From positions 247,878-311,877 of the forward strand of contig RHPI01001292.1 in assembly GCA_009103225.1 (NCBI GenBank): a DNA stretch of 64,000 bases, given 5' to 3'. The notes beneath the pieces are model-generated. The model ran no database searches and was not told where the DNA came from. It saw only the letters and a program-made list of their open reading frames with translations. The stretch is from Chlorokybus atmophyticus (lineage: Eukaryota > Streptophyta > Chlorokybophyceae > Chlorokybales > Chlorokybaceae). The translations under genes were made by a program, and so were the position numbers. Position 1 is the stretch's first letter. Each line of letters opens with the position of its first letter. Shown in pieces: positions 12,557 to 25,592 of the stretch.

Positions 12557-13827
12557 GGCATCGTGCGTGTGCGTGTGTATGTGTATATACATGGTACGAA
12601 AGAGAGAGTGTGTTTGTGCACGTACATGGGTGCATATGCGTCATGTGGGTGAGCGGATCAGTGCGTGAAGATCCAATGTGTGTGCGCCTTCTTAAGCCCC
12701 TGTGCTGTTAATACCCCACGTTTTTATCTCTACTCCCTTTCATATCTTTGCAACCGCTGTTGACTGGTGTATCCTACATGAACACACCAGGCAAATCACG
12801 ATCACGTGCAGCATTGCATACAGCTTTGCAGTGTGCTTTTTGCTGGCCAGCTAGGTTGCACTCATTGATCATGATCGTCTCGTGGCACAACAATACAGCA
12901 TTTGAATCATTTTCTGTCTTGTGCACTGCTGCACACTCGGCAAAACACAACATTACTATGCAAGCGTTTGGATGCAGCGCATGCACTGTCTTGGTGGTTG
13001 TATTCAAAAGTTTCTTTGTTTGCATTGCTTGGTGTTGGTTTTTCGAGTTTGCACGTGCGTGCGTAAAGGGGTGAAGGGGGGCGTGCACACATGATGACGG
13101 CTGTGGTTGACTGCTGCTGTATATGGGTATGTGCATGTCGACTAACTGAGTGCGCATGCAAACACGTTTTGAGCATGTATGATACAGCACCCAGTACATA
13201 CTGTGCCCCGCAGGAGGGTGGCAGCCGCTGCCACCCTCCTGCGGCAGTGCTGTTCCAGATTGATCAGCACATGTGCAGCGCACAAACCAACAATCAACAC
13301 CTACAGCTCTTCTTTGTGGTAGTCTTGCGCAGCGAGACTCCAATATGTGCTCTACTGGCTCTCGGAGCAAGGAGTGAGTGTATTGAGTCTTAGCGCCTTC
13401 AATACAGCCACATATGCTATGACTACTGCAGACAAGCAGCCAAGGCCAGGAGCATCGTGGCACAGTGCTCGCACACTACACACTGGGGGTCCCATCAAGG
13501 TCAGAGCTACCAACAGACCAGAGACTGAGCTTTCATATATGGTCTCGTGATGACTTCACATGGGTCAGTTCCTTTGTTGCAAAGTTTCAGCTCGCTTGAT
13601 TGTGACCATGCAGTGCGTGCCGCCTGTGGTGGATTAAAACTGCACCAGAGTCCAAGTGGTTCATACCAAACTGCCACTGCTATTGCTGTGCCTCAAATTC
13701 TCAGTCGTGGCTAGAGGTATTCGCTTGTTTGTGCCACCGGCTTGCGTTATGCTGGCATCCGAATCCTGTTAACACTGTCTCTGCGAAGAACCCAACAAGG
13801 TTAGCAGCTGCAAACAGACGTAGTCCA
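12557..13827. other. intergenic stretch with a GC-rich hairpin
   Basis: No supported exon. The region separates the convergent membrane-protein and AP2 genes, so it holds both 3' ends. It contains TG/CA-rich runs near 12560-12660 and a perfect hairpin at 13208-13244. Confidence 0.5.
13208..13244. repeat. perfect GC-rich inverted repeat (18-bp arms, 1-nt centre)
   Basis: CCGCAGGAGGGTGGCAGC is followed by one C and its exact reverse complement. There is no downstream T run and no known bacterial-type terminator context, so the role is unknown. Confidence 0.9.
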
Positions 13828-16800
13828 TCATATAGGTGTCTTAGTCCAAACTAGGCGGACAATGCAGGCAACTGCCTTGTTCGATACCTGTTGGCCAGGC
13901 AGAGGCTCTGGAGCTGTCACCATAGGCAGCAGCTGACCTGCAAGGAGCAGCAGTCAAGACGAGCAGATTTGCACTGCAGTCCGACACAACAATGCCGCTA
14001 ATGTGTGATTGAATGTACCAATTCTGAGCTGTACTGTAAACTTTAGTGACTTGCACACACATCCATACGCACGCAGCCATGCGGGCGTGCCCGCATCATC
14101 ACTCGCAGAGAGGCACGCGCACACAAATACTCCAACCATAGCACAGCGCGGGCATGAGCGTAAGCTGGCACAAGAGCTGTACTTACTGCTTGGCGTGACT
14201 CCAAAGAAGAACGGGTCCGTTTGTTCCAGCAGTGTCTCAAGCGGGAGGGAGGTTGCGCTTGCGGTTGGTTCGGCCAGGAAGGAGGCGCCCAAGGGTGGGG
14301 CCTGCAAGCTGCCAGCATTGGTTAAGGAGTAAGCTGAGGCCAACAGAGGCTGAAACGCTGAACTTCCGGGAAAGGGAAAATCAAACTCCGCGTGCGCGCG
14401 CGTGTTCATCCATGCGTTGGGCTCTCGCTGCGGCGGCGATCGCATCAACCAAGCAATGGCGGGCGTGAGTCGTTGCGCTACTGGTCTCAACACTGACTGG
14501 CCTAAAAACGTCAGCAAGTATGTCAGCCAGTTTCAGCGGATCTCACCTTATACAAAGTAGTACCTGTAGTGTGGTTGTCACATAGTATATGCAATGACCA
14601 ATTGAAAGTCATTGCGTACATCTTATCTGGTATGCAGTACAGTAGTTGCTGTTGGAAAGTGCCGTACCTGCCAGTGGTATGCTTGCGGGCCTGGCAGCCT
14701 CTATGATCAGGCTGCTGGTTGCATGCTGCGCTGGGGTCTGCAGTAGCAGCGAGCTCGAGTCCTCCAGGTTGTTGCTTGGGTGGTTGAGCCGAACCGCGGT
14801 ATCAACCAAAGGCGGCAATGGAGTGCGCCGCGGCGGGGACGCGGTCATGGCTTCCAGTTTCGCCACCTCGTGCGCGGCTTTGGCGAGGATGAGCTCGGTG
14901 TACTTGCTCGGGGATTGCGGGAACGCTGCGGCGCAGGCTGCGTATAGTGCAGCAGCTTTCTGCAATAGCCTGCAGGTAGGTACACAAGCAAGCACAAGTA
15001 AGCACATGCACCAAAAGAGTTTGCATCTATTGCATCTGTTAGTCACGAGGTGTTATTGTGTAACCATCACCATGGCAGGAAACATGGTGACTAATTGCCG
15101 TACCTGTGCTCGGGAGTGTCGTCGTGTTTTGAGGGTGCTTGTGGTGGTGGTGCTCGGGCCTTCTCAGGACTTTCTACTGATGCTTGGGATGCTGTGCCAT
15201 CATCTTCCGACATGCACGACAGCTGGCTGCCATTGTTGTTGTTGTTGTTATTGGCGTTGTCGTCATCATCACCGTTGTCGTCGTCATGACAGTAGCGCGA
15301 AGGCCTTGGCAACATGTCCCGCTTCTTTTTGGCTGTGACCGTAACATCGGCTGGCTCGGATTGAACTGCTCTTGTCTGTGATCTGGTTACTCGCTTGGGT
15401 GTTTGAGAGAATGTGCACCACCTGGGGTGGGTATCGCTGGGCGTGTTGCGCGCGCTGCGCTGGGCCGTTTTGGTTGTCGGCTTCAAGGACTTGTCTGCAA
15501 GCATTGCTGGTTAGTATGATAAAGACCTCGCGAGTTGCAACCATTATAAAGCTGTCAAGACGCTTGAAGCAGCTGAGGCAACATGCTTGCTTCCCACCAC
15601 TCTGCTGCAATGAGAAGCAAGCAACAGTGTTGCATAAAAGCGAAACGATAGACTGGTCGGAAGCAAGCATAAGTGGTGTTGCATGACCGGAGAAGCTAGG
15701 CAAGACAAGTGGTTTGGTCACACACATGCGCGCACACCTGTTTGAGAGGGAGCAGCGGTGGCATCTGCCGACATGGTGCCGATGGTGTAATGTTGTATGG
15801 GTAGACCCGTCAGCTGGCTGGAGGTTCCAGATGGGCCAAGCCCTTGCTTGGCTTGCTCCCGCAAAGCGATGACAAGATCATCAAGGCGGGTAGCTTCCAG
15901 CTGCGCCAACTCGTCTTCATACGTGGAGAGCGGAAAGTTCAGCCAGTCTGCTGCAGCATGCCTACCAGCCTGTTTCAGTGACAAGCACGATAGTGAGGGC
16001 GGCTTGAGTCAGTAACCAGCAACAATTGACTTGGTCCTGTCTGCGGTAGTGGACTGCCTCAGTGCGACATTCACCTCGTTTATCTTTGCACGGTCGTATG
16101 CATGCGCTGCGTCTTCTTTTGCCTTCCAGTTGCCCAAGAAGCTGACAGAAGCAAGTGGTATGGATGAGCATGCAACATATTGGACATGCCAGTGGTCGGT
16201 AAGGACATGAATCAGCATTTGCACGCTCTTCAATGACACAAGCAGCAAGCTTGGTGGCTCACATCTTCTTGCGTGCACGGTAGATGTAAGCTTCCCAGCG
16301 GCCACCGGGCTCTTTGCTGATGCCCCGCATCACGTTATGGGGCTGCTTTTGGAGCTGCGTTGTTCAGAATTACCATGATCAGTGTCAATCATGCGTTCAA
16401 CCACCACAGGGCAAGCGCACAGCTCTTCCTGTACGGTCAGCATGTATGAGACGAGGTAGACGTGACCAACATACCTGCTGTTTTCGTCCATGTGAAGTGG
16501 AAGCCAGCTGTTGATGCCTCGCTGGGTATGCCGCGGACTTTGATGACTCTGCCTGCTTTTGTTCAAGCACCTGAAGGCATCATTTTAGGATGGGCTGGCA
16601 AGCGGGTGGCACTGAGCTTACACAAGATGACCACACGGTACACGACTTATGAACTTGGTTCAGAGTAATCAGCCGTGACAATGCAGCTTTGAGAGTTGCG
16701 CATTCAGCAAGCAAACCGTTGCAGCACGGTGCTGAGTGGCTCCAACACCCCACGTGACGCACAGAAGCACAGCGCCAAGCAATGCTAACCTTGCCATATG

Positions 16801-17984
16801 TGAGCCGCCAGTCTTCAATCTCCGTTTTTGTGTACGAGCTAGCTTGATTGTTGGTGTAGTGTCCCGCCTGTGTGCAGCAGTCAGGACTCAGCTTGCAAAC
16901 AGCCCAGCCATGGGCAAGTGGGCCAGATTGGCAAGCCGAGTCCAACGCAGTGACAAGAGAGAGCACCCACCTCTTCACCATTGAAGCACAGAGCAGCGAT
17001 GTCGTACGCTCTTGCTGCGGCTTCGGCAGAGCTGAACACGCCGATGGTGAGACGGGCATACTTGGCCTGGTAGCGAGAACCAGACCTGCGTTGAAAGGGT
17101 TGAGCAGGTCTCAGACTGTGATGGCGAGTAGTACTAGCACTGGCCTGTTTGGAAGGCATGCAAGTATCCTCACTTATGGTAGACACCGCGAAAGGTGTGG
17201 CGAGTATTGCGTGCACGGTGTGCTGGATGCGCTGTTTGAGTTGAGGTCATTGGCTGGCACGTACTCGCAGGCCGACGTCGCCCAGACGGGCAGTCTGGAG
17301 CTTTGTCTGTCTGCACTTTTCGCTTCTTCAACGGGGACTGCACTTCATCCTCGCTTTCACTATTTGTACCTGCAGCGTCTCCTTCCTGTGTGAGAGAGCA
17401 TACAAATTACGTGGTGCATGCTGTAGAGTGCCCACTGTGCTTGCAACTTGTTGACCGTCAAGTGTGATACTCTGTGTGGACTTCTGGTTTGTTTTGCCAG
17501 AGCTCAGCCGCCATAGCAGGTGCGTTAGCAGTCAGTCCGCTACTTTTCCTCAGCACACATTCCACTACTACTACCCACGGCTACGACAGTGCCATTTGAA
17601 TCTATAACTGTGTGCCTGTGAGCAGCTGCTATCACAGTGTTTTTACGTTCATTAACGGGTGCCTGACAGTGTGCGCTAGAACATGCGATCGGCACAGTGG
17701 TTTGCATGCAGTGCACACAATGCACTGAGCTTAAGCATGCACATCGTTGAAGCGGACATTCATGCATTACCAGGGCAAGGTTAACAGGTTCGGCACACTG
17801 CAGCTGCATGCATGCTCGGTTTGCCTACCTGAGAGAGCAGCGGAGCAACAAGCTCCTGGGCAACGGTCGCCAGACTGTGCAGGGCGGAGCACTCCTGCAG
17901 CTCGTCAAGGTATTGCTTGTAACACATGGCTGTAGCAAGGCGCGTCCGTCTCTGGCCGCCCGATTCCAGCTGAACTTCAACCAA
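13828..17984 (-). CDS. AP2-family transcription factor with two AP2 domains
   Basis: Nuclear DNA-binding regulator of the plant AP2/ANT type. AP2 domain 1 is split between the exon near 17395-17195 (ending TFRGVYHK) and the exon near 17077-16975 (SGSRYQAKYARLTIGVFSSA, then EAAARAYDIAALCFNGEE). A linker exon near 16838-16785 (TKTEIEDWRLTYGK) and one near 16576-16476 follow. AP2 domain 2 starts in 16356-16267 (NVMRGISKEPGGRWEAYIYR) and continues near 16138-16072 (FLGNWKAKEDAAHAYDRAKI). It is followed by WLNFPLSTYEDELAQLEATR (exon near 15957-15742), the usual post-AP2 motif. Downstream exons (15494-15104, 14969-14668, 14496-14187, 13937-13828) are low-complexity, with an Asp/Asn run, ending at TGA 13828-13830. 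A basic cluster PLKKRKVQ before domain 1 is a likely nuclear localisation signal. The 5' end is not fixed; the first supported exon carries an in-frame ATG at 17927. Confidence 0.8.
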
Positions 17985-18265
17985 AAAGCTCAGCTCTTAC
18001 TTCCCAGCGACAGCTAGCCGCGCCCCTTGAGCAGCAAGCCGCGGAGCCTCCAAAACAACAGGCAGCAGCAACAATCAACCCGCCCTTAAGCACACTGAAG
18101 CAAGTAAGCTCCCCTCTCTCCCTCAATGAGCCTGACCAAAGCACAGACCTTTGCTTGGCGCCACACTTGCCTGCTGGTTACAGGGCGACCTGCCCAAGAA
18201 GCATCATTACCAACGTTGTAGCGGAAACTTCAGCTGACGGTCTGCCGTGACAGTCGAGCAGTGTA

Positions 18266-18423
18266 TAGCAGCCAAGCAGAGTGAGACGAGCAGAAGCTTG
18301 ACCGCACCAAGCTTTTGGCAAATCTCTTGGGCAGCGCGGTGAAACTCTTTAGCATGCACTATCTAGATGCATCAGATCCATAGCTTCTGCGTAAGGATTG
18401 CAAGCAGATTGCATGCAGAAGAT
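18266..18423 (+). repeat. 158-bp direct repeat, copy B
   Basis: Identical to 7799-7956. This copy has continuous sequence on both sides, so it is more likely to be the true location if the other is an assembly artefact. Confidence 0.85.
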
Positions 18424-18524
18424 ATGGATCGCGTGCAGTCTAGTGCATGCAGCATGCAAAGTCCTAAGTTCTATTTGAAGGGAAACTATCAGCAATCAAA
18501 TCTACCGACATCAACAGTAGTACT

Positions 18525-18556
18525 ACTCAGCAGCAGTAGTACTACTGCTGCTGAGT
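18525..18556. repeat. 32-bp perfect palindrome
   Basis: ACTCAGCAGCAGTAGT is followed directly by its exact reverse complement, with no spacer. It lies in a CAG/CTG-rich patch that could extrude as a cruciform. Confidence 0.9.
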
Positions 18557-19792
18557 CAGTACTGCTGCTGAAACAATCTACCGACCAGTTGTCACCAACC
18601 CATATGGCAAGCCGCACTGGAATGGGAGGGGCTCAAGTTGACAGTGATGAGCCTCTAAATATGTGCATTCATGCGGCGAAGAGAGTTAATCAATTGGATT
18701 AAAGGCTCAATTGAGGGCTGTTGCGCGGTACCGCCTGCGCATGCATGCAGCCCTGCACGCAGTTTAATCAGTCTCGTAGTGCTGAGAAACTCTGCAACGT
18801 CTGTTGAACTTTAACAGAGAAGCGACGACAGGCCCTGTCGTGTAGGGGCTTTCCTTCCAGTGAACCTTCGCGCCATTATTGCGTTCTGTACGGACGCAGG
18901 CGGAGGGCGACGACATGTGGCGCTGACCGGGGTGTCACGCATCAAGCGCTTTGATGCGCGACATCCCCCCCACACAGTTGCATGAACTTGAGTTGGCCTG
19001 TCAACACGTCAAACCTTTGTACTTTGTGGCGACTTGTTGGTTACATGCGCGGTAAAGGGCGCAATGATGTTATGTTATGATGGAGAAAGCGTCGTTGATG
19101 TACTCACTGGTAATTGCGGCCCTGCACCGTCGAGTCCGCTCGCTAATGAGGCAACTTATGATGGAAGTAGCTATTGTTGCATGCTCCGCGCGCCGCTTGT
19201 TGTCATAGCGCCGACAAGTAGACCCCAGTCGGAGATGGGCGATACGCGACAGCAATCGAGTTGTGCAGCAATCAGGACAGGTAATGTGCTGAATCCTGTG
19301 CATGACATAAGGTCGGGTCCGACCCCAGTATACGGGCCTTCTACCCGGGTAGAGGGTATTTTAGGTGCGGGACCCAACCTTCAATTACCGAGCCAGGTTA
19401 CCTGACCTCAAGAGTAAGTATAAGCAAACAAGCCATATTGCCTAACAGCCAATGCGACCTTGCGTGAGTGATGTGTGTTGATGGGTCCCAGACGGCAGGT
19501 TTTGGAGAACCCGCCACATGTCAATACCTGCGTTGGGCCCTATGAAAGGGACATTGATGTGCATGCGTGTCTCGCACATCCACAGTCGTACTACGTGTGG
19601 GTGGCGCGGTCACACTGACAGACGCCTTTTTGCTTAGAGCTACAGCGCCAAAAGGGGGCTGTCAGCTTGAAGACGCTGAACTGCATGTTAAAGATATCAT
19701 CGAGTCTGGTTGATACAGTGATATAGTCCATTCAATGATCCTTGATGACGCGCAAGCCTGCGACGGTCATGATCCTGTGATCTCAGATGGAG

Positions 19793-20082
<290 letters not shown>

Positions 20083-20083
20083 N
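20083..20083. other. assembly gap (1 N)
   Basis: Single undetermined base at the end of the CT tract. Confidence 0.95.
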
Positions 20084-20571
20084 ACTAGCTCATTGCATAG
20101 TAGGTCATAGCATGCAACACACGCAACACACGTACTCACCTCACAGTAAGCGCATGTATCTAGCTAAGCCAGGCTACGTGGTCTACAACTACCACCTGCC
20201 TAGCCCAACCCCAACCAGCCAAGTACAGTACCTTTACAGCAGCCGGCTCGCGCGCGTGTCTGTGTGTGTGTGCGTGTGTGCAGGGAATGCACGGTTCTAT
20301 GCAACACGCAGTAGTCACTCAACTCAACGGCATACCATGCAACAGCAAGACCACCGGGCGCTGTGTGTGCGCGCGCGCGCGCGAAAGGTATGCTGTGCTG
20401 TGTGTGCGCTTGCATGCTACTGTGCATGCAACCCATGCATCCATGTAGGCTGGCATGCATGATCACAGGTGTAGAAAAGCTTATCCATCGCATGCCTGGG
20501 TGCATGCGTGTTCAATGGCATACAATCAAGCGTGCATGCATTGACTCTTACATTGCCTGTTGCATGTCACA

Positions 20572-20600
20572 TGCTGCCACGCAACGGTTGCGTGGCAGCA
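20572..20600. repeat. hairpin with 13-bp arms
   Basis: TGCTGCCACGCAA, a three-base CGG spacer, then the exact reverse complement. Confidence 0.85.
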
Positions 20601-21817
20601 CATCATGGCATGGGTGGGTGCACGCATGCATCTTGTGTTGGTGTAAATATGTTTGCATGTATGCACTGCATACATGCAACCACGTGGCACGTGTGCAGCC
20701 TTCTGAGAGTGTGCTGTTGCATGCAGCTGATGTACATGCAATCATACGTTTACACGCGTGCCATGCGGTGCATGCAGTTGGTTTATGCATCGATGATATA
20801 ACTTTTGTGTGCGTGACTGATTACATGTGCATACACGCATGCAAATGCACTAAAAAGTATATGCATGCATATATGAACACGCACACGAACTCGTGACTGC
20901 TTGTGTTTGCACTGCAATGCCAATATCCTGCGTCTGTACGTCTGAATAAGTGAGTTTCACCGGTACTGCGTGCCCAACCTTGTACATCCATGTCTCGTTG
21001 ATAGAAAAACGCTAAGGGGCTCAACGCACAGCCTGCCACTGCTGACCTTTAGCAACTTGTGTATACAAATAATCCATTGTTGCTCGACAGCCAAACCAAC
21101 TGCACTGTTTGTATTGTTACTTGCATTGCAAACTGTGTTGTGTAATGTATCTTTGCGCATCAAGTGCGCAAGTGTGCATTAAGTGCGCATCAAGTGCGCA
21201 CCACGGTTTGTGTACAATTTGGTTGCTGTGCACAGCTGTAGGGCGATAGTGAAGGTAGGTAGGTAATACTGGTGTATATATAGACGGTGTGGTAGGTGAT
21301 TGCGTTTGCATGCTTGTCATTGTTGTATGTACATACAATGCGAAATGGCAATGCACATGCATAGTGGCATGCACAGTCAGCAGCATGCAGAGTGACATAG
21401 CGCATACCAACAACACCACTGTCAGGTTGACCACCGGGTTCATTCACTACCTCACACGCTGCACTATCCCTACCTGTGTCATGCATGCATGAATTGCGCA
21501 TTGCATACTTCTGTACACCACCCATTTACTTGGGCTGGCGTGCTCGACTTGGATTGATAGAAGCAGAAACTATGCGCACAGAGTTTATGCTCTGGTGCTC
21601 TTATGCCACATGCATTCTTGATGTTGGTATGCATGCATGCTGACATTTTCCTGATGGAAACAACCCACATCAAATCGCGAGTATGTACATATTTGTATGC
21701 GTGTGTGAACGAGTGCATCGGCCAACAAATGCAGGCGGCTGTTGCCAACCATAATGAATGCAGCCCAGCCCTTGCACGACGTGACACACAAACGCAACCA
21801 GCACACAATATACCCTT

Positions 21818-24283
21818 CTATCGCAGCTGTTTGCTTGGAGCAGCATCAGAGCTCGAGTTAAGCTCAACAACCAGTTGGGTCCTACAGCGCCGGATGGAGC
21901 CGACGGGCTTACTGCATCGGGAACATCGGAAGAAGCGATCTGCTTCGCAATTGGCCCGCACGCAGTAGTAGCAAAACATGTGGCCGCAGTCAACGGACTC
22001 GAAGGGCGTGCGAGCGGGGTTGGTGAAGCATATTGAACACGCTGCGGCGGGCAACTCAGCGCTGCTGTGCGCTGGGGAGAAGCGATCAACAAGGAAGCGA
22101 CGGATCTTGCCAATGTTGATCAAAGGCAGGATGAACAGCAGCAACTCCTGCACGGCAACACAAGCATATTGGTATCATACATGAGCAGATATGTATGTGC
22201 TAGCATGTGTGCGCACGTGTGTGCTCGCATGCGCACAGTGGATGGGGGGAAAGGAGGGGCCCGCGAAGAGGGGNNNNNNNNNNNNNNNNNNNNNNNNNNN
22301 NNNNNNNNNNNNNNNNNNNNNNNNNNNNNNNNNNNNNNNNNNNNNNNNNNNNNNNNNNNNNNNNNNNNNNNNNNNNNNNNNNNNNNNNNNNNNNNNNNNN
22401 NNNNNNNNNNNNNNNNNNNNNNNNNNNNNNNNNNNNNNNNNNNNNNNNNNNNNNNNNNNNNNNNNNNNNNNNNNNNNNNNNNNNNNNNNNNNNNNNNNNN
22501 NNNNNNNNNNNNNNNNNNNNNNNNNNNNNNNNNNNNNNNNNNNNNNNNNNNCCCCCCCCCCCTCCACGCGCAACCCCCCCACAATTGTCAACAGCGTTGC
22601 GGTAAAGACACCTCAACTGCTTGCGTGCACAATCATGTAGGTTGCACTGCAAGCGCACTGCACTAGTCACATAATATGCATACCGAGAGCTCTTGCCAGA
22701 CAAGCTGGCGGTTCATGTACTCGAAGCTGACGGCGCGGTTCATGTTGGGGCGGCTGTACACCAGGCGAGCTTGAAGCACCCGCTCAATGAGCCTTGGGTA
22801 CCTGACCAAGCACAAACACACGAGCCACCTACCATTACAACACAGCCAAACAACCACAAGTCATACTAACAACCTCTCATACAAACGTGCTTGCCTGCCG
22901 AAGCGCAGAAACGCAAATGAGTTGAGAGTTTGCAAGACTCTCAGGCTGGCCTTCACGCGCAGCAACGAGCGCCATGTGAGCGCACCCCATGGCCCACTCC
23001 ACTGCCCAAATGTGCTCAAGCGGTCAAGCCTTTCCCAGAAATAACGCAAACCAAACTGTCACACAACCACGTAAGCAGTGAGCAGCGGCAAAGACACAAA
23101 TATGTACATGTGGGTGTCTTACTCTATGCATGAATATGTCCATTTGTTGCACAGACACAAAAGTGATATACTAGTAGTGCACGGCAAATTGTGAATCAAC
23201 AGCAGAACCCCGCTCACCGTTGCAATGCCGAATATAATGCATTGAGTCCTCGTCAACCCCGGGCCTTCAATCCCAGTGCGTTGAGGTAACTTGTGCATGG
23301 CGCGCTCATCACGGTACCTGCAGACAAACCAGGAGCCAATTGATGCACTCACCCACATTTAACATGATCCAACATGCTGGCGGAGCAAAAATTACTCGCC
23401 TGACCTCAAGTTCATGAGCCCATTGCCGGGAGTGGGCTTCCCTCGCCATATGGAGAAATGAAACACCAAGTACTCGAGCACAAGGACCAGCTCAGGCTGG
23501 AACGAAGACACAAGGCCGGGCTTGAAATGGGAAAACACCTGATTGAACCGACACACATGGATGTGTCAGCCAACCTCACCAAGCAAAAGTGCATGAAAGC
23601 TTCAACAAAGCAGCAGCCGCAGAAGTTTCGTCCTGAGCACACTTAAGTCAATGCAAGCCTGTGGACTACAAGCAAAGTGGGATAGACAATACGGCCGCCA
23701 AGTCATACACACACTGTCACAACCAGCAGCAGGTCGCTGACTGGGCAAGAGCACCGGTGCTCAACTTTTCAAACGCTGGCGAAGCACGAAGCACAGTTCC
23801 AGACAGCTCAGCTACTCACAGCTTGGTTCAACGCCATGTTTAACACGTTAACACAGGACAGGCATGATGTGAAGAGCAATTTATTGGCATGGCAGCGACA
23901 CCTGATTGCATGATCAGTCAACTCTCTTCTAAGCGAAGCAAACAGCATTCGTCATGTGTGTTCAACTGAGGCTACTAACCGGTTAACATGTGTAGTAAGA
24001 TTATCAGTAGAATCATCACACAGAGGCGCATGGCAAACCAGTAGCAGCCAAGCAGTCACCATGCCTTCATGAATTGCTCTTTCAGCATGCCAGTGAGTTC
24101 GTGGTCCAGCCGGACGGCATCAATCTGGTTGACTCGCAGGACGTTCAGCTCCCACGGGGGCGGCGGCGGCCGGCCTGAGGTTCCTGGACCATCCCCTCCA
24201 GACCCTGCTGCTTGCCCGCTTCCCTGCGCCCGCCTGGTTGCCACCGCCGCCTCCCACTCTCGCTCCCAGGCGTCCGGCTCCAT
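21818..24283 (-). CDS. PEX2: Peroxisome biogenesis factor 2 (RING ubiquitin ligase)
   Basis: Peroxisomal membrane RING E3 that works with PEX10 and PEX12 to monoubiquitinate the import receptor PEX5. Exon 1 begins at ATG 24283 and ends near 24061, with the family motif RVNQIDAVRLDHELTGMLKE. Next comes an exon near 23554-23407 (VFSHFKPGLVSSFQPELVLV, then FHFSIWRGKPTPGNGLMNLR), then RYRDERAMHKLPQRTGIEGP near 23320-23215. An exon near 23040-22860 (LRVLQTLNSFAFLRFG) and one near 22805-22688 (ARLVYSRPNMNRAVSFEYMN, RQLVWQELS) follow. The last exon, about 22152 to TAG at 21818-21820, has hydrophobic ELLLFILPLINIGK and a C3HC4-like RING (CSICF..CGHMFCYYC..C..CSRC). A 278-base gap lies in the intron before it. 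Exon 1 joins exon 2 in frame only if AAG/GCATGG is a GC donor, or if a small exon was missed. Confidence 0.9.
22274..22551. other. assembly gap (278 N) inside a PEX2 intron
   Basis: Undetermined bases between a G run and a C run. The flanking exons are intact, so the gap is intronic. Confidence 0.95.
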
Positions 24284-25398
24284 GGCCTGACGCCCGCAAC
24301 CTTCTCCGCCTCCGCCAGGCCAGGCCAGGCCTGGTCAGGCCAACCCAAGCAGTCCGGGTCCCACATACTGCCAGGGCCCCACTGGTTTAAGTTGGTCCCG
24401 GAGCAATGACTGCAGTATTGCCAGGTATAAGGACGTCCTGGGTTGGGACACTGCCATTCACCTTGAGCACATCGTTCCATTGCAATTGTGTTGAATTAAG
24501 GTTGGTACTTATGCACCCTGCATCACACACATCTTTACCATGTCGACTAGTTGATGATACAATGTTTTTGCATAAATGTCATCGTCATTGTTTCACTCAT
24601 GAACAATGCTGTAAACATGACTTATCTGAACAACACACGCATAAAGTATACTGGTACGGTATGCGCTTTACGTGTTAAAGCTATTATGGCTATTCTTCAA
24701 TTTGTGCTCACATACACGCATACAAAGAAAGACTTTGCATTAAGCATGCGCACATAGGTATGTGTATTCAAGAATACGCACGCACGTGCGCGTACATTTT
24801 CACATATGGTTGTGCGACATTTACATTGCAAGGAGAAGCACGTGCTCTTGTTTATAATATCAACTTTTGGTATTGTGACTTAATGGTCAAGAACCCCTCG
24901 TACTGTATGGTATGTACATGCATGTATGTAAATTACACGTGTATATATGCACGCATGCATGCGCAAACGCACATACACATGGTGCACGTGATGCAGGTGT
25001 CGCACGCAGTGGGTAGATAGGCCTATGTGAACCATCATGAAATTCTTTCTCAAGAAGGTAAAAGTAGGCAAGGCGGTAGAGAGATCAAAAAAAGGGGCTT
25101 AACTCAATAGTCCACACATATTGGCGTAAGTGCGTGCATATCATATGTGGTTGTCTTTGATTGTGAGGCATGGTAAACGAAATGAACAAGTATTAGCATC
25201 ATATTCATATCAGTGCGACAGTACGTTGACTCTTGTGCACAGAGCGAGCAAGGAAGAGAGAGAGGGCCAATGCAATCTCAACTATGTAGCTTGGACACGC
25301 ACACAACAGGTACTTGCAGTGGCACATGGTATGCGACGTGCTTGTCTCGGCCATTATAATTGATATTTTCATTATGATGTTGTGTTTATGCATGTGAG

Positions 25399-25402
<4 letters not shown>

Positions 25403-25442
<40 letters not shown>
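25403..25442 (+). repeat. (CT)20 microsatellite
   Basis: Forty bases of CT dinucleotide, facing a GA tract 150 bases downstream. Confidence 0.9.
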
Positions 25443-25449
<7 letters not shown>

Positions 25450-25466
25450 AACACGTGTGCTAGCAT

Positions 25467-25563
25467 ACGCGTTATGCATACCGGTGCAATCGGTGCACCG
25501 GTGCACCGATTGCACCGGTGCACCGGTGCAATCGGTGCACGCGTTATGCATACCGGTGCAATC
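25467..25563. repeat. nested direct and inverted GGTGCA repeats
   Basis: A 25-base segment starting ACGCGTTATGCATACCGG occurs at 25467-25491 and 25539-25563. Between and overlapping them is a perfect 38-base palindrome (25481-25518) built from CCGGTGCAATCGGTGCACC and its reverse complement. Confidence 0.9.
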
Positions 25564-25592
25564 CAAACTGTTCTCGATACACGCACGCGCGC

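Noticed and set aside
18367-18702. 111-aa plus-strand open frame after the 158-bp repeat
   Set aside because: Its start lies inside the repeat and it runs through the palindrome; there is no motif and no splice support.
22067-22703. Open frames spanning the 278-base gap
   Set aside because: They consist mostly of unknown bases and have no independent coding evidence; the gap lies in a PEX2 intron.
23661-23843. ATG at 23837 (MALNQA) as the PEX2 start
   Set aside because: The exon at 24283-24061 carries the conserved RVNQIDAVRLDHEL motif of the PEX2 N terminus, so the gene starts upstream.
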